Shown piece by piece: positions 45,032 to 54,157 of a stretch of DNA of 64,000 nt (its first letter is position 1; every line of letters begins with the position of its first letter). The notes beneath the pieces were generated by a model that searched no databases, was not told the origin of the DNA, and was given only the letters and a program-made list of their open reading frames with translations. This DNA comes from Neohoeflea coraliihabitans (GTDB taxonomy: Bacteria; Pseudomonadota; Alphaproteobacteria; Rhizobiales; Rhizobiaceae). Position numbers and translations under genes: made by a program. Location: contig NZ_JAHWQX010000005.1 in assembly GCF_019334345.1 (NCBI RefSeq), positions 1 through 64,000 on the forward strand, in the 5' to 3' direction.

Positions 45032-46410
45032 GCGCTCAGCAGAAAGATCACATCAGTTCCCGCAGCGAACAGGTGCCGGTCGTGGCGGATACCGACGTCG
45101 TCGTCATCGGCGCGGGCCCTGCCGGTGTGTCCGCTGCGGTGTCAGCGGCGCGCAACGGAGCCTCGGTAACGTTGCTGGAACGCTATCACCATCTCGGTGG
45201 CATGGCATCGGGCGGCATGGTCCTCGTGCTTGACGACATGGTCAACGAGGGCAATGAAATTGTCACCACCGGTATCGTCAGCGAATATGTTGACCGGATG
45301 GTCAAACAAGACGGCGCGGTCTATCCGCCTCCAGCGGATTGCCAGACCAACTGGGAGATGTGGCAGAAGTGGTCGCGCTGGGGCTGCATTGACTTCCACA
45401 AGACCGGTATGCCGCAACCGATCATTCATGCCGTCGCCTTCGATCCGGACGCGTGGAAACGGGTGAGTCTCGATCTGGTGCGCGAGGCGGGCGTGAACTT
45501 GCGGCTGCACTCGTGGTTTTCCGAAGCTCTTGTCGAGGACAACCGGGTGACCGGAGTGATCTGCCAAACCAAGGTCGGACGGCAGGCTATCCGGGCCAGG
45601 ATGGTTGTCGATGCGAGTGGCGACCTCGATGTTGCCGCCTCCGCCGGCGCCCGTTTCGTCGACGGACAATACATCGTCACGACGGTTTTCCGGCTCTGCG
45701 ATGTGGACACAGAGAAGGCCGAGGCGTTCGAATACGCCCATCCCGAAGAGTACAAGAAGCTCGATCGGCAGGCGCGCCGGGTCATCGGTGGAGCCTGGGG
45801 GATGTGGTGGCTGAAGACGCCGCTTCCCGGGGTCGTGTGGTGCAACTGCCCGCACATGCCCGGCTATGACGGTCTGTCGCCCGAAGACATGGTTGCGGCG
45901 GAATACGAAGGGCGCGAGCGCATGATGAAGCTGCTCGCCTTTGCCCGCGCCAATCTGCCGGGTTTCGAGAATGCGAAAATGCTCGGGGCCGCCGAGCAGA
46001 TGGGTATCCGTCAGACGCGTTTGCTGCAGGGCGAATATGTGGTGACGAAGGACGACGTGAAAAGCCGCCGTCATTTCGCCGACAGCGTCTGCCGGGGGCG
46101 GGATTACTATACGCCCTATCGTGCTCTTTTGCCCAAAGGCATCGACAATCTGATTGTCGCCGGGCGCCATTATTCGGTTGAGAGCGAGGCGCAGAAGATG
46201 TCGCGCGAAATTCCGCCCTGCATGTCGCAGGGCGAGGCCGCCGGCGTCGCCGTGGCGCTGGCGCTGCATCAGAACAAGGCGCTGCGGGACGTCGATCCGC
46301 GACAGATCCAGAAACAGATGCGCGCCCAGGGCGCCGATCCCGGCGATGTTCCCTCGCCCAATGCGCTGGTCGAGAGATCGTCGCCAGCCGCAGAAAAACA
46401 GGACGCATAG
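45028..46410 (+). CDS. FAD-dependent oxidoreductase (FAD_oxidored family)
   Basis: About 460 residues. The dinucleotide motif DVVVIGAGPAGVSAAVSAA is near residue 26 and HHLGGMASGGMVLVLDD follows; VVDASGDLDVAASAGA and the C-terminal DNLIVAGRHYSVESEAQKM are typical of the FAD_oxidored family (HdrA/fumarate-reductase-like flavoproteins of unassigned substrate). The GTG at 45028 is chosen since AAGGAG lies ten bases upstream; a GTG at 45001 is also in frame. A 7Fe ferredoxin in the same operon is its possible redox partner. Confidence 0.82.
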   Translation: MSAQQKDHISSRSEQVPVVADTDVVVIGAGPAGVSAAVSAARNGASVTLLERYHHLGGMASGGMVLVLDDMVNEGNEIVTTGIVSEYVDRMVKQDGAVYPPPADCQTNWEMWQKWSRWGCIDFHKTGMPQPIIHAVAFDPDAWKRVSLDLVREAGVNLRLHSWFSEALVEDNRVTGVICQTKVGRQAIRARMVVDASGDLDVAASAGARFVDGQYIVTTVFRLCDVDTEKAEAFEYAHPEEYKKLDRQARRVIGGAWGMWWLKTPLPGVVWCNCPHMPGYDGLSPEDMVAAEYEGRERMMKLLAFARANLPGFENAKMLGAAEQMGIRQTRLLQGEYVVTKDDVKSRRHFADSVCRGRDYYTPYRALLPKGIDNLIVAGRHYSVESEAQKMSREIPPCMSQGEAAGVAVALALHQNKALRDVDPRQIQKQMRAQGADPGDVPSPNALVERSSPAAEKQDA

Positions 46411-46419
46411 GAGATGGCG

Positions 46420-47586
46420 ATGCCGCAGAATACACTTCCCCTCGACGGTATCCGGGTCCTTGATTTCACCCAGGTCATGCTCGGTCCCTGCGCCACCCAG
46501 ATGCTCGCCGACTTCGGCGCCGATGTCATCAAGGTCGAACGGCCGGGCGCGGGAGATCTGTCACGCAGCTTTTACGGCGAAACAAGCGAGGAGGCGCTGA
46601 ACAACGCCGTGTTTGCCTCGCTCAATCGCAACAAGCGATCCGTGGAAATCGACACGAAATCGGCCGATGGCAAGGCGATGGTCTATGAGCTGGTGCGCCA
46701 GTCGGATGTGGTGGTCGATAATTTTCGGGCGGGCGTCATGGACCGGCTGGGTTTTGGCTACGACGAATTGAAAAAGATCAATCCGGGGATCATCTGCGCC
46801 TCCGGCACCGGGTTCGGAGCCACGGGCCCCTATGCCCACAAGGGGGGGCAGGACGTGCTCGCCCAGGCCATGAGCGGCGTGATGGAAAAAACCGCCGACC
46901 CGTCGATCCCGAAATCGATCTATCCGACAACATTGTGCGACTATACGGCAGGCATGCATCTGGTGCAGGGCGTGCTGGCGGCGCTGCTTGCGCGCGAGAA
47001 GACGGGGCACGGCCAGAAGGTCAGCGTTTCGCTCTACGATTCGATGATCGCCATGCAGATGCAGGAGGCTGCACAATGGAACAAGCATGGCGAAGTTCTC
47101 AACTGGGCGGCGATGCCGCTGACCGGTGTATTCGATACGACGGACGGGGCGCTCGTGGTTGTCGGCGCATTCAAGAAAAATCCGTTGCAGGATATCTGCA
47201 CGGCACTCGGCATCGAGGACCTGTCCACCGACTATCCGGATCTGGCGAGCCAGCGAAAGAACAAGCCGTTCCTGCAGAATGTATTCCGCGAGCGCTTCGC
47301 AACGAACACGACGGCGCATTGGCTGGAGCGCCTTGAATCACGGGACCTGTTGTGCGCGCCGGTGCGGCCGCTCGGCGAGGCCCTGGACGATCCGCAGACG
47401 GCGATCAACGAGATGCTCGTCAAGATCGACCATCCGGTACTCGGCGAGATCACGCTCGTCGGCTCACCCGTGCATCTGAGCGATGCACCGCTCAAGGTCC
47501 GCCACGTGCCGCCACGGCTTGGCGAGCATACGTCCGAGGTGATCGAAGAATTCGGCCTCGACAGACGAGAGAGAGCCGCGGGATGA
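46420..47586 (+). CDS. Class III CoA-transferase (CaiB/BaiF family)
   Basis: About 388 residues. The family N-terminus is DGIRVLDFTQVMLGPCATQMLADFGAD (split here after GPCAT), followed by DVIKVERPGAGD, with the catalytic Asp expected in the segment around KTADPSIPKS/ LCDYTAGMH (about 165). CaiB-type enzymes move CoA between carboxylic acids, usually as the activation step for degradation. ATG 46420 is preferred because GGAG lies six bases upstream; ATG 46414 is too close. It overlaps the enoyl-CoA hydratase gene by four bases. Confidence 0.88.
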   Translation: MPQNTLPLDGIRVLDFTQVMLGPCATQMLADFGADVIKVERPGAGDLSRSFYGETSEEALNNAVFASLNRNKRSVEIDTKSADGKAMVYELVRQSDVVVDNFRAGVMDRLGFGYDELKKINPGIICASGTGFGATGPYAHKGGQDVLAQAMSGVMEKTADPSIPKSIYPTTLCDYTAGMHLVQGVLAALLAREKTGHGQKVSVSLYDSMIAMQMQEAAQWNKHGEVLNWAAMPLTGVFDTTDGALVVVGAFKKNPLQDICTALGIEDLSTDYPDLASQRKNKPFLQNVFRERFATNTTAHWLERLESRDLLCAPVRPLGEALDDPQTAINEMLVKIDHPVLGEITLVGSPVHLSDAPLKVRHVPPRLGEHTSEVIEEFGLDRRERAAG

Positions 47587-48359
47587 GCGTCACATTTACC
47601 AGCAAAGATCATGTGGCGCGCGTTACGATCGACCGCCCGCAACGGATGAATGCCATCGATGCGGCAACTGCCGGCGAGCTGGAGACGATCTGGCAGAAGA
47701 TCGAGGCCGATCCATCCGTGCGCTGCGTCGTGTTGACCGGCGCGGGGGATCGCGCCTTTTCCGCCGGCGCCGATCTGAAGGACGAGACCGGGGTGAGCGG
47801 ACTCGATTACTGGGCGGCGGCCAACCCGGAAGGCTTCGGCGCCATCGCGTTCCGGCGCTCGCTGAAGGTTCCGGTCATCGCCCGGGTCAACGGCGTGGCG
47901 CTTGGCGGCGGCATGGAGATGGTGCTCGGCTGCGATATCGTCATTGCCGCCGAAAGCGCCCGCTTCGGGCTGCCTGAGGCCAAGGTTGGCAACCTTCCCC
48001 TTGCCGGCGGCATGACCTTGCTGCAGCGTCTCATCCCCCGCAACATCGCGGTCGGATTGATGATGACAGGCCGCATGGCGTCGGCACAGGAAATGGCCCA
48101 CTACGGCCTCGTCAATGCAGTCGTTCCGGCGGACGAACTGGACGCGGAAACCGACCGGTGGGTGGCCGATATCCTTGCATGCGCGCCGCTTTGCCTGCGC
48201 GCCATCAAGGCGACCGTGCGCGACACTGCCGAATTGCCGCCCGATCAGGCGCAGGCGATGCGCAGTCCGGATCTGATCGCCGCGCTCGTCTCCGACGATT
48301 CCCAGGAAGGGGTCCGCGCGTTCCGGGAAAAGCGGGCACCGGTCTGGCAGGGGAAGTGA
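47583..48359 (+). CDS. Enoyl-CoA hydratase/isomerase family protein
   Basis: A 258-residue crotonase-fold protein. The oxyanion-hole blocks are AFSAGADLKDE (about 58-68) and NGVALGGGMEMVLGCDI (about 103-119), and a catalytic Glu candidate lies in GLPEAKVGNLP. It resembles carnitinyl/crotonobetainyl-CoA hydratase (CaiD) and other members of wide substrate range. It presumably acts on the CoA ester made by the preceding CoA-transferase. Start overlaps the previous stop. Confidence 0.88.
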   Translation: MSVTFTSKDHVARVTIDRPQRMNAIDAATAGELETIWQKIEADPSVRCVVLTGAGDRAFSAGADLKDETGVSGLDYWAAANPEGFGAIAFRRSLKVPVIARVNGVALGGGMEMVLGCDIVIAAESARFGLPEAKVGNLPLAGGMTLLQRLIPRNIAVGLMMTGRMASAQEMAHYGLVNAVVPADELDAETDRWVADILACAPLCLRAIKATVRDTAELPPDQAQAMRSPDLIAALVSDDSQEGVRAFREKRAPVWQGK

Positions 48360-48365
48360 ACCGCC

Positions 48366-48713
48366 ATGGCGCTGGTCATCACAGGCGAATGCATCGATGT
48401 GAAGGACGGCATCTGTACGACCGCGTGTCCCGTCGACTGCATTTATGAAGGCGAGCGGATGTTCTACATCCATCCAACTGAATGCATCGAATGCGGAATG
48501 TGCGAATCGATCTGCCCGGTCGATGCCATTCGGTACGAAGATGAAGTCGAGGACGCGGATGCAGAATTCGTGAAAATCAATGCCGAGGTCTTCATGGATG
48601 ATGATGGTCAGATTTCGCAACCGGGCGGATGGAAGAAGCACTCGCCTCCCGTTCCGGATCATCCAATTGTCCGGACATTCAAGGGCCGTGAGCCTGAAAC
48701 GCAAGATCAATAG
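48366..48713 (+). CDS. 7Fe-8S ferredoxin (FdxA/FdI type)
   Basis: A 115-residue ferredoxin. Cysteines at 9, 17, 21 and 25 and at 40, 43, 46 and 50 reproduce the spacing of Azotobacter FdI (one residue shifted), which binds one [3Fe-4S] and one [4Fe-4S] cluster. CPVDCIYEG and CPVDAI are family motifs, followed by an acidic stretch and a Pro-rich tail. Unlike a housekeeping fdxA it is embedded in a catabolic operon, so it may carry electrons to or from the FAD oxidoreductase encoded upstream. GGAAG-type spacing is short: seven bases after the previous stop. Confidence 0.88.
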   Translation: MALVITGECIDVKDGICTTACPVDCIYEGERMFYIHPTECIECGMCESICPVDAIRYEDEVEDADAEFVKINAEVFMDDDGQISQPGGWKKHSPPVPDHPIVRTFKGREPETQDQ

Positions 48714-48719
48714 GAGAAA

Positions 48720-49646
48720 ATGATGGAGGGTATCGTTGCCGCCGTGCCGACGCCGGTAGACGCGCAAGGGGTGCCGCAGCGCGATCTGTTCATCGAGCAT
48801 TGTCGATGGGCGCTCGGCAATGGCTGCAATGCGCTGAACATTCTCGGATCGACCGGCGAAGCGAATTCGTTGAGGACGGAAGATCGCATGCGCGTCATGG
48901 GCTGGGCGGCTGAAACGCTGGATCGCACGCGCCTGATGGTCGGAACCGGCACACCCTCACTCGCAGAGACGATCAGCCTGACGCAATGCGCCGCCGAAAA
49001 CGGCTACCGGGTCGCTCTGGTGCTCCCGCCCTATTATTACAAGCCGGTGACGGATGACGGGCTTTTCCGATGGTATGCCGCCTTGCATGACGCACTCGGC
49101 GCGGCAAAGATCGGCATCTATTTCTACAATTTTCCGCAGATGACCGGGCTCAAGCTCTCGGTCTCGCTGATCGAGAGGCTGCATTTGGCATATCCGCACA
49201 GATTTGCCGGCATCAAGGATTCCTCCGGCGATCTCGCCTATTGCCGCGAGATCGTCTCGCGCCTGCCGGGTTTCAAAGTCTTTCCAAGCTCCGAAACCTC
49301 GCTGTCCGAGGCCGCGCAATCCGGCTTTGCCGGCTGTATCTCCGCGACGGTCAATCAGAGTGCGCCGCTTTGCGCTGAGCTGTGGGCGCGCCGGTCACAG
49401 CCGGACAGCGCTCTCGTTGAGGCGGTCGGCGCGATGCGAACAGCAATCAGCAGCCAGCCGCTGATTCCCTCAGTCAAATATCTGGTCGGGCGCCGCACCG
49501 GCGAAGAAAGCTGGAGCAATGTCGTGCCGCCCTTCGTGGCACTCGACGATGGCGTGAAAGCAGCCCTTGATGCCATCGACCTCAACCCGGTGGCGTCAGC
49601 CGAATTCGCCGCAGCAACCTCAGAGAGAAGCAATGAACAAGCATGA
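48720..49646 (+). CDS. DHDPS-family aldolase/dehydratase (DapA superfamily)
   Basis: A 308-residue TIM-barrel lyase. GSTGEANSL (about 41-49) is the pyruvate/keto-acid-binding loop, the catalytic Tyr is in FYNFPQMTG and the Schiff-base Lys is in FAGIKDSSGD (about residue 166). The gene pairs with a 2-oxoglutarate-semialdehyde-type dehydrogenase directly behind it; such pairs occur in 3-deoxy sugar acid and hydroxyproline catabolism, where the lyase gives 2-oxoglutarate semialdehyde. Whether that is the reaction here is not proven. GGAG precedes the ATG; MM at the start leaves two options (48720 or 48723). Confidence 0.85.
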   Translation: MMEGIVAAVPTPVDAQGVPQRDLFIEHCRWALGNGCNALNILGSTGEANSLRTEDRMRVMGWAAETLDRTRLMVGTGTPSLAETISLTQCAAENGYRVALVLPPYYYKPVTDDGLFRWYAALHDALGAAKIGIYFYNFPQMTGLKLSVSLIERLHLAYPHRFAGIKDSSGDLAYCREIVSRLPGFKVFPSSETSLSEAAQSGFAGCISATVNQSAPLCAELWARRSQPDSALVEAVGAMRTAISSQPLIPSVKYLVGRRTGEESWSNVVPPFVALDDGVKAALDAIDLNPVASAEFAAATSERSNEQA

Positions 49647-51069
49647 CAACCTGATCAACGGCAAGTGGGTCAGCTTTGACAACTATCATGACAACGTCAA
49701 TCCGTCGGACACCCATGATGTCATCGGTGTCTATTCCTACGGCAATGAGGACGCGGTGGCGACGGCAACCGAAGCCGCCGCGGCAGCTCGCGAGCAGTGG
49801 GCTGAAAGCACGCCGCAGGCCCGCCACGATCTTCTCGATGCCGTCGGCAATGCGCTTGCCGCCCGCCGTGAGGAAATCGGTCGACTGCTGTCGCGGGAAG
49901 AGGGCAAGACGCTTGCCGAAGGGATCGGCGAGACGATGCGCGCCTCCCAGGTCTTCAAGTTCTTTGCCGGCGAGGCCCTGCGGCAGGTCGGCGATCTGCA
50001 ACCCTCGGTCCGGCCCGGCATCGATGTCGAGGTAACCCGCGAACCGGTCGGCATCGTCGGCATCATCACGCCGTGGAATTTCCCGATCGCCATTCCGGCC
50101 TGGAAGATTGCGCCGGCACTGGCCTATGGCAATTGTGTGGTCATGAAGCCCGCCGACCTGACGCCCGGCTGCACGCATGTCATTGCCGAGCTGCTGCACG
50201 AGAACGGCTGCCCGCCCGGCGTCTTCAATCTGGTCATGGGCCGCGGCTCCAGCGTTGGCGAGGCGATCGTGACCCATCCGGACATTGCGGCGGTTTCCTT
50301 CACCGGCTCCGTCAAAACCGGCAATCACATTGCCGAGGTGTGCGGCCGGATGAAGAAGAAAGTGCAGCTGGAAATGGGCGGCAAGAACCCGATGGTGGTT
50401 CTCAATGACGCAGATCTGTCACTGGCGGTGCCGGCCTGCCTGAATGGCACCTTCTTCTCCACCGGACAACGCTGCACCGCGTCGTCGCGGCTGATCGTCG
50501 AATCCGGCATTCACGACGATTTTGTCGCGGAACTGAGCGCGCAGATGCAAGCTCTGAAAGTCGGTGATGCGCTCGACAGCGGCACGCAGATCGGTCCGGT
50601 GGTCGATGAGCGTCAGTTGAAATCCAATCTCGAATATGTCGAACTGGCAAAAACCGAGGCCGCCGAGGTTATCGGCGGTGAACGGCTGGATCTCGACAAG
50701 CCGGGCTTTTACCAGGCGCCGGCTCTGTTCATCGGCACCGACAACGCAATGCGCATCAATCGTGAAGAGATCTTCGGCCCGTGTGGCTCCGTGATCAAGG
50801 TCGATGATCTCGAGAACGCGATCGCCGTCGCCAATGATACGGATTTCGGATTGTCCGCCGGCATTTGCACCTCGAACCTCAAATCGGCGCGCGAATTCAA
50901 GCGTCGGGCGCAGGCCGGCATGGTCATGGTCAATCTGCCGACCGCCGGCGTTGACTATCACGTGCCTTTCGGCGGTCGAAAGGCCTCCTCGTTCGGCCCA
51001 CGCGAGCAGGGCCGCTATGCGGTCGAGTTCTACACGACCGTCAAGACCGCCTATGTGCTTGCAGGTTGA
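49633..51069 (+). CDS. Aldehyde dehydrogenase, 2-oxoglutarate-semialdehyde (2,5-dioxopentanoate) type
   Basis: A 478-residue ALDH. NAD-binding PWNFPIAIPAWKIAPALAYG is near residues 150-169, the general base in LEMGGKNP and the catalytic Cys in GQRCTASSR (about residue 284). NLPTAGVDYHVPFGGRKASS near the C-terminus is typical of the 2-oxoglutarate-semialdehyde dehydrogenase group. It would convert the product of the preceding lyase to 2-oxoglutarate. It overlaps that gene by 14 bases, so the two are translationally linked. Confidence 0.87.
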   Translation: MNKHDNLINGKWVSFDNYHDNVNPSDTHDVIGVYSYGNEDAVATATEAAAAAREQWAESTPQARHDLLDAVGNALAARREEIGRLLSREEGKTLAEGIGETMRASQVFKFFAGEALRQVGDLQPSVRPGIDVEVTREPVGIVGIITPWNFPIAIPAWKIAPALAYGNCVVMKPADLTPGCTHVIAELLHENGCPPGVFNLVMGRGSSVGEAIVTHPDIAAVSFTGSVKTGNHIAEVCGRMKKKVQLEMGGKNPMVVLNDADLSLAVPACLNGTFFSTGQRCTASSRLIVESGIHDDFVAELSAQMQALKVGDALDSGTQIGPVVDERQLKSNLEYVELAKTEAAEVIGGERLDLDKPGFYQAPALFIGTDNAMRINREEIFGPCGSVIKVDDLENAIAVANDTDFGLSAGICTSNLKSAREFKRRAQAGMVMVNLPTAGVDYHVPFGGRKASSFGPREQGRYAVEFYTTVKTAYVLAG

Positions 51070-51071
51070 CG

Positions 51072-51521
51072 ATGGCAGAAGAAGCTGAATGGCACGCCCG
51101 CTTTCTCGGACTGGCCGATACCGTTTCGGGCTGGTCCGAGGATCGCGATTTCAAGGTCGGCGCCGTCATTGTCGGCCCGCATCACGAGATTCGTGCCACC
51201 GGATATAACGGGCTGCCGCGGCGCGTTTCTGCCACCGACGAGGCGCGCTTTGACCGCAAGAGCGGCGAGAAGTTCTTCTGGATCGAGCATGCCGAACGCA
51301 ATGCGATTTACAATGCTGCACGCGTCGGCGCGACCCTTGATGGCTGCACCATCTACATCAACCGCTACCCCTGTGCCGACTGTGCCCGGGCGATCATACA
51401 GTGCGGCATCCGCATGGTGGTCTGCCCGCCGAAGCCGGAATTCGACGGAGCACTCGACCACTCTTTCGCGGTTTCCGAGATCATGCTGACGGAGGCCGGG
51501 ATCGTCTGCGTGAACCCCTAG
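51072..51521 (+). CDS. dCMP/cytidine-deaminase-family zinc hydrolase
   Basis: A 149-residue protein of the dCMP deaminase group. The zinc and catalytic residues are His73 and Glu75 in EHAERNAI and Cys101 and Cys104 in YPCADCARAI. The N-terminal KVGAVIVG and GYNGLPR also match. It begins two bases after the dehydrogenase stop and ends the catabolic operon, so it may deaminate an amino-heterocycle or nucleoside-like intermediate rather than dCMP. A housekeeping dCMP deaminase cannot be ruled out. An in-frame TTG at 51066 is a weaker start. Confidence 0.84.
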   Translation: MAEEAEWHARFLGLADTVSGWSEDRDFKVGAVIVGPHHEIRATGYNGLPRRVSATDEARFDRKSGEKFFWIEHAERNAIYNAARVGATLDGCTIYINRYPCADCARAIIQCGIRMVVCPPKPEFDGALDHSFAVSEIMLTEAGIVCVNP

Positions 51522-51635
51522 GACATATGCGATCCAGGGTTGTCCGTATGGTGCGGCACGACATGGCGCTTCCAGCTGCTGCGCCCGCCCGGGATTTCGG
51601 TGCGCGGCATGCGCGGAGGGTTCGCGACAGCTCGA

Positions 51636-52427
51636 TCAGCGTCTGAAGGGCTCGAGCAAATCGGCGTATTCGGCATCGAACAAACTGATCTGCTGGGCTG
51701 AGAGAACCTGTTTCCACTGCGCGGAAGACGGATTTCTGATGTGCTCGCTGGCAAGGTTCCTCGCTGCATACTTGGTCGCCAGGCCCACCCAGATCTGCTT
51801 TTCTGTCTCGGACAAGTGATAGTGATCGGCTAAATCTGCAAAGGCGGAAGTTTCGTCTGCAAGGATCGCATCATAGGTTTTGATCATCAGATGTGGCGAG
51901 GTGGCAACCGTCCGCAACCATTGCCGCATCGCCTCGAAATGCGGCCGGCGCATCTCTATCTCCATATCCAGGCCTTCAGCGTCGGACAGGCGCTGGAAGC
52001 AGGTGGCGATCGATTCGCCCGGGCGCAAAAAACGCTTTGGCAAACGCAGATTTACCGTCGCAAGTGTCTCGTCGGTGGGATCGACAGCGCGGGACCACGC
52101 CTCGGCGCCCCTTTTGTGATAAAAATATCCGGAGACGACAAGATCTCGCGGATCCCGCAGGAACAGGGAGAAACGCGCGTGCGGGGTCTTTTTGCGGATT
52201 GCGTCCAGATCCATGCAGTGATTGTTGAGGCTGCGCATATCGAGCGCAGCTTCCTGCCTGAATGCCCGGTGAAAACTGTTAAAGTGCGTGTAAGTTCTGC
52301 CCGTCTCAGCTGCGAAATCTGCAGCGACCTTGCCGTAATAGACCGTGAGGTTCTTATGAAAAGAGAAATGGCAAATCTGCTGCGGGACACGTCTGCCGCG
52401 AACCAGCGAACGCAGGAGCGTGAGCAT
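51636..52427 (-). CDS. Sulfotransferase-like protein
   Basis: A 263-residue protein with features of PAPS-dependent sulfotransferases. The N-terminal strand-loop ICHFSFHKNLT corresponds to the 5'-phosphosulfate loop (usually PKSGTT), and FLRDPRDLVVSGYFYHK (about residues 89-105) is the 3'-phosphate-binding motif with Arg and Ser in place. The P-loop is atypical, so activity is uncertain. It follows guaA after nine bases on the same strand. The acceptor could be a lipid, glycan or small molecule; nothing nearby tells which. Confidence 0.72.
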   Translation of the reverse strand: MLTLLRSLVRGRRVPQQICHFSFHKNLTVYYGKVAADFAAETGRTYTHFNSFHRAFRQEAALDMRSLNNHCMDLDAIRKKTPHARFSLFLRDPRDLVVSGYFYHKRGAEAWSRAVDPTDETLATVNLRLPKRFLRPGESIATCFQRLSDAEGLDMEIEMRRPHFEAMRQWLRTVATSPHLMIKTYDAILADETSAFADLADHYHLSETEKQIWVGLATKYAARNLASEHIRNPSSAQWKQVLSAQQISLFDAEYADLLEPFRR

Positions 52428-52436
52428 CCGGCCCCC

Positions 52437-54008
52437 CTATTCCCATTCAATAGTGCCGGGCGGCTTGGAGGTGACGTCGTAGACGACGCGGTTGATGCCC
52501 CGGACCTCGTTGATGATACGGGTGGCAGCGCGACCGAGGAAGTTCATGTCGTAGGGATAGAAATCGGCGGTCATGCCATCGACCGAGGTGACGGCACGCA
52601 GGGCGCAGACAAATTCATAGGTGCGGCCATCGCCCATGACGCCCACCGTCTGCACCGGCAGCAGTACGGCGAAAGCCTGCCAGATCTCGTCATATAGCCC
52701 GGCCTTGCGGATCTCATCGAGATAGATGGCATCGGCCTGCCGCAGGATGTCGAGCTTTTCGCGGGTGATGCCGCCGGGACAACGAATGGCGAGCCCAGGC
52801 CCGGGAAAGGGATGGCGGCCGATAAAACTGTCCGGCAGGCCGAGTTCGCGGCCAAGAGCACGCACCTCGTCCTTGAAAAGTTCGCGCAGCGGCTCGACGA
52901 GTTGCATGTTCATGCGCTCGGGCAAACCGCCGACATTATGATGCGACTTGATGGTGACGGAAGGTCCACCCGAGAAGGAGACGCTTTCGATGACGTCGGG
53001 ATAAAGCGTACCCTGGGCCAGGAAATCGGCGCCGCCGAGCTTTTTCGCCTCTTCCTCGAAAACCTCGATGAACAGGCGACCGATGGTCTTGCGTTTGGTT
53101 TCCGGATCGGCCTCGCCCTCGAGAGCGCCGATGAAGCGATCGGACGCATCGACCAGCTTGAGCGACAGATTGTAATGCTGGCGGAACATGGCGGTGACGT
53201 CGGCCGCCTCATTCTGGCGCATGAGCCCGTGATCAACGAGAATGCAGGTCAGTTGGTCGCCGATCGCCTCGTGGATCAGCAGGGCCGCGACCGAGGAATC
53301 GACACCGCCGGAGAGCGCGCAGATGACCTTGCCATCACCGACCTGCTCACGAATCTTGTCGACCATCTCCTTGCGGTAGGCAGCCATCGTCCAGTCGGAA
53401 TGCATCCCGGCGATCTTGTGCACGAAATTTTGCAACAGACGGGCGCCATCGGCGGTGTGCACCACTTCGGGGTGAAACATCGTCGTGTAATATTTGCGTG
53501 TCTCGTCAACGGCTATGGCACACGGCGCGTTGGGCGAGGTGCCGATCACTTCGAACCCTTCGGGCAGCCGGGTGACGCGGTCTCCATGGCTCATCCATAC
53601 GGGGTAGCGGCCGCCCACCTCCCAGATCCCCTCGAACAAAGGACTTGCCTTGAGGATCTCAACATCGGCACGGCCGAATTCGCGGTGATGGCCGCCTTCG
53701 ACACTGCCGCCAAGCTGGTGGCACAAGGTTTGCTGTCCATAGCAGATGGCAAGGATCGGCACGCCGGATGCGAATACCGCTTCCGGGGCGCGGGGCGAGC
53801 CGTCCTGTGGCACCGAGCCGGGGCCTCCGGAAAAGATCACGGCTTTCGGCTGCAGGCGCTTGAATGCCTCGTCGGCGAGCTGGAACGGAGCAATTTCCGA
53901 ATAGACACCGGTCTCGCGGATACGCCGGGCGATCAACTGGGTGACCTGGCTGCCGAAGTCGATGATCAGCACGGATTCAGGGTGGGAGATTTCTAGCGTG
54001 TCGCTCAT
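52437..54008 (-). CDS. guaA: GMP synthase (glutamine-hydrolysing)
   Basis: A 523-residue enzyme of full length. The class I glutamine amidotransferase domain (about 1-200) has the nucleophile Cys89 in [15 protein letters not shown] and the FHPEV region. The ATP pyrophosphatase domain starts with the P-loop [12 protein letters not shown] (about 228-239). The C-terminal dimerisation domain ends with the invariant KPPGTIEWE. It converts XMP to GMP in purine synthesis. The sequence is conserved and housekeeping in character. Confidence 0.97.
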   Translation of the reverse strand: MSDTLEISHPESVLIIDFGSQVTQLIARRIRETGVYSEIAPFQLADEAFKRLQPKAVIFSGGPGSVPQDGSPRAPEAVFASGVPILAICYGQQTLCHQLGGSVEGGHHREFGRADVEILKASPLFEGIWEVGGRYPVWMSHGDRVTRLPEGFEVIGTSPNAPCAIAVDETRKYYTTMFHPEVVHTADGARLLQNFVHKIAGMHSDWTMAAYRKEMVDKIREQVGDGKVICALSGGVDSSVAALLIHEAIGDQLTCILVDHGLMRQNEAADVTAMFRQHYNLSLKLVDASDRFIGALEGEADPETKRKTIGRLFIEVFEEEAKKLGGADFLAQGTLYPDVIESVSFSGGPSVTIKSHHNVGGLPERMNMQLVEPLRELFKDEVRALGRELGLPDSFIGRHPFPGPGLAIRCPGGITREKLDILRQADAIYLDEIRKAGLYDEIWQAFAVLLPVQTVGVMGDGRTYEFVCALRAVTSVDGMTADFYPYDMNFLGRAATRIINEVRGINRVVYDVTSKPPGTIEWE

Positions 54009-54083
54009 GGGAAGCGCTTACGCCAATGCGAAGCCTGATGCAATTGCCCTCGGGCGACGGCAAAGCGGTTTTTCCCGAGAGCT

Positions 54084-54108
54084 GGAACATAGTCGCCAAA
54101 CCGGCGTT
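54084..54108 (+). promoter_or_regulatory. EcfG-type general stress promoter upstream of the DUF892 gene
   Basis: GGAAC (54084-54088) and CGTT (54105-54108) are separated by 16 bases, matching the alphaproteobacterial sigma-EcfG consensus GGAAC-N16/17-CGTT. The -10 element ends 49 bases before the start of the ferritin-like gene, a suitable position. Confidence 0.8.
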
Positions 54109-54157
54109 GAAGAAGGCAAGACGACCCGTCCCACCCCCAACTTCGGAGTGAACGACA

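Noticed and set aside
51522-51646. A small gene in the gap after the deaminase
   Set aside because: Frames here are short, Arg-rich and run into the sulfotransferase-like gene on the other strand; no ribosome site or motif was seen.
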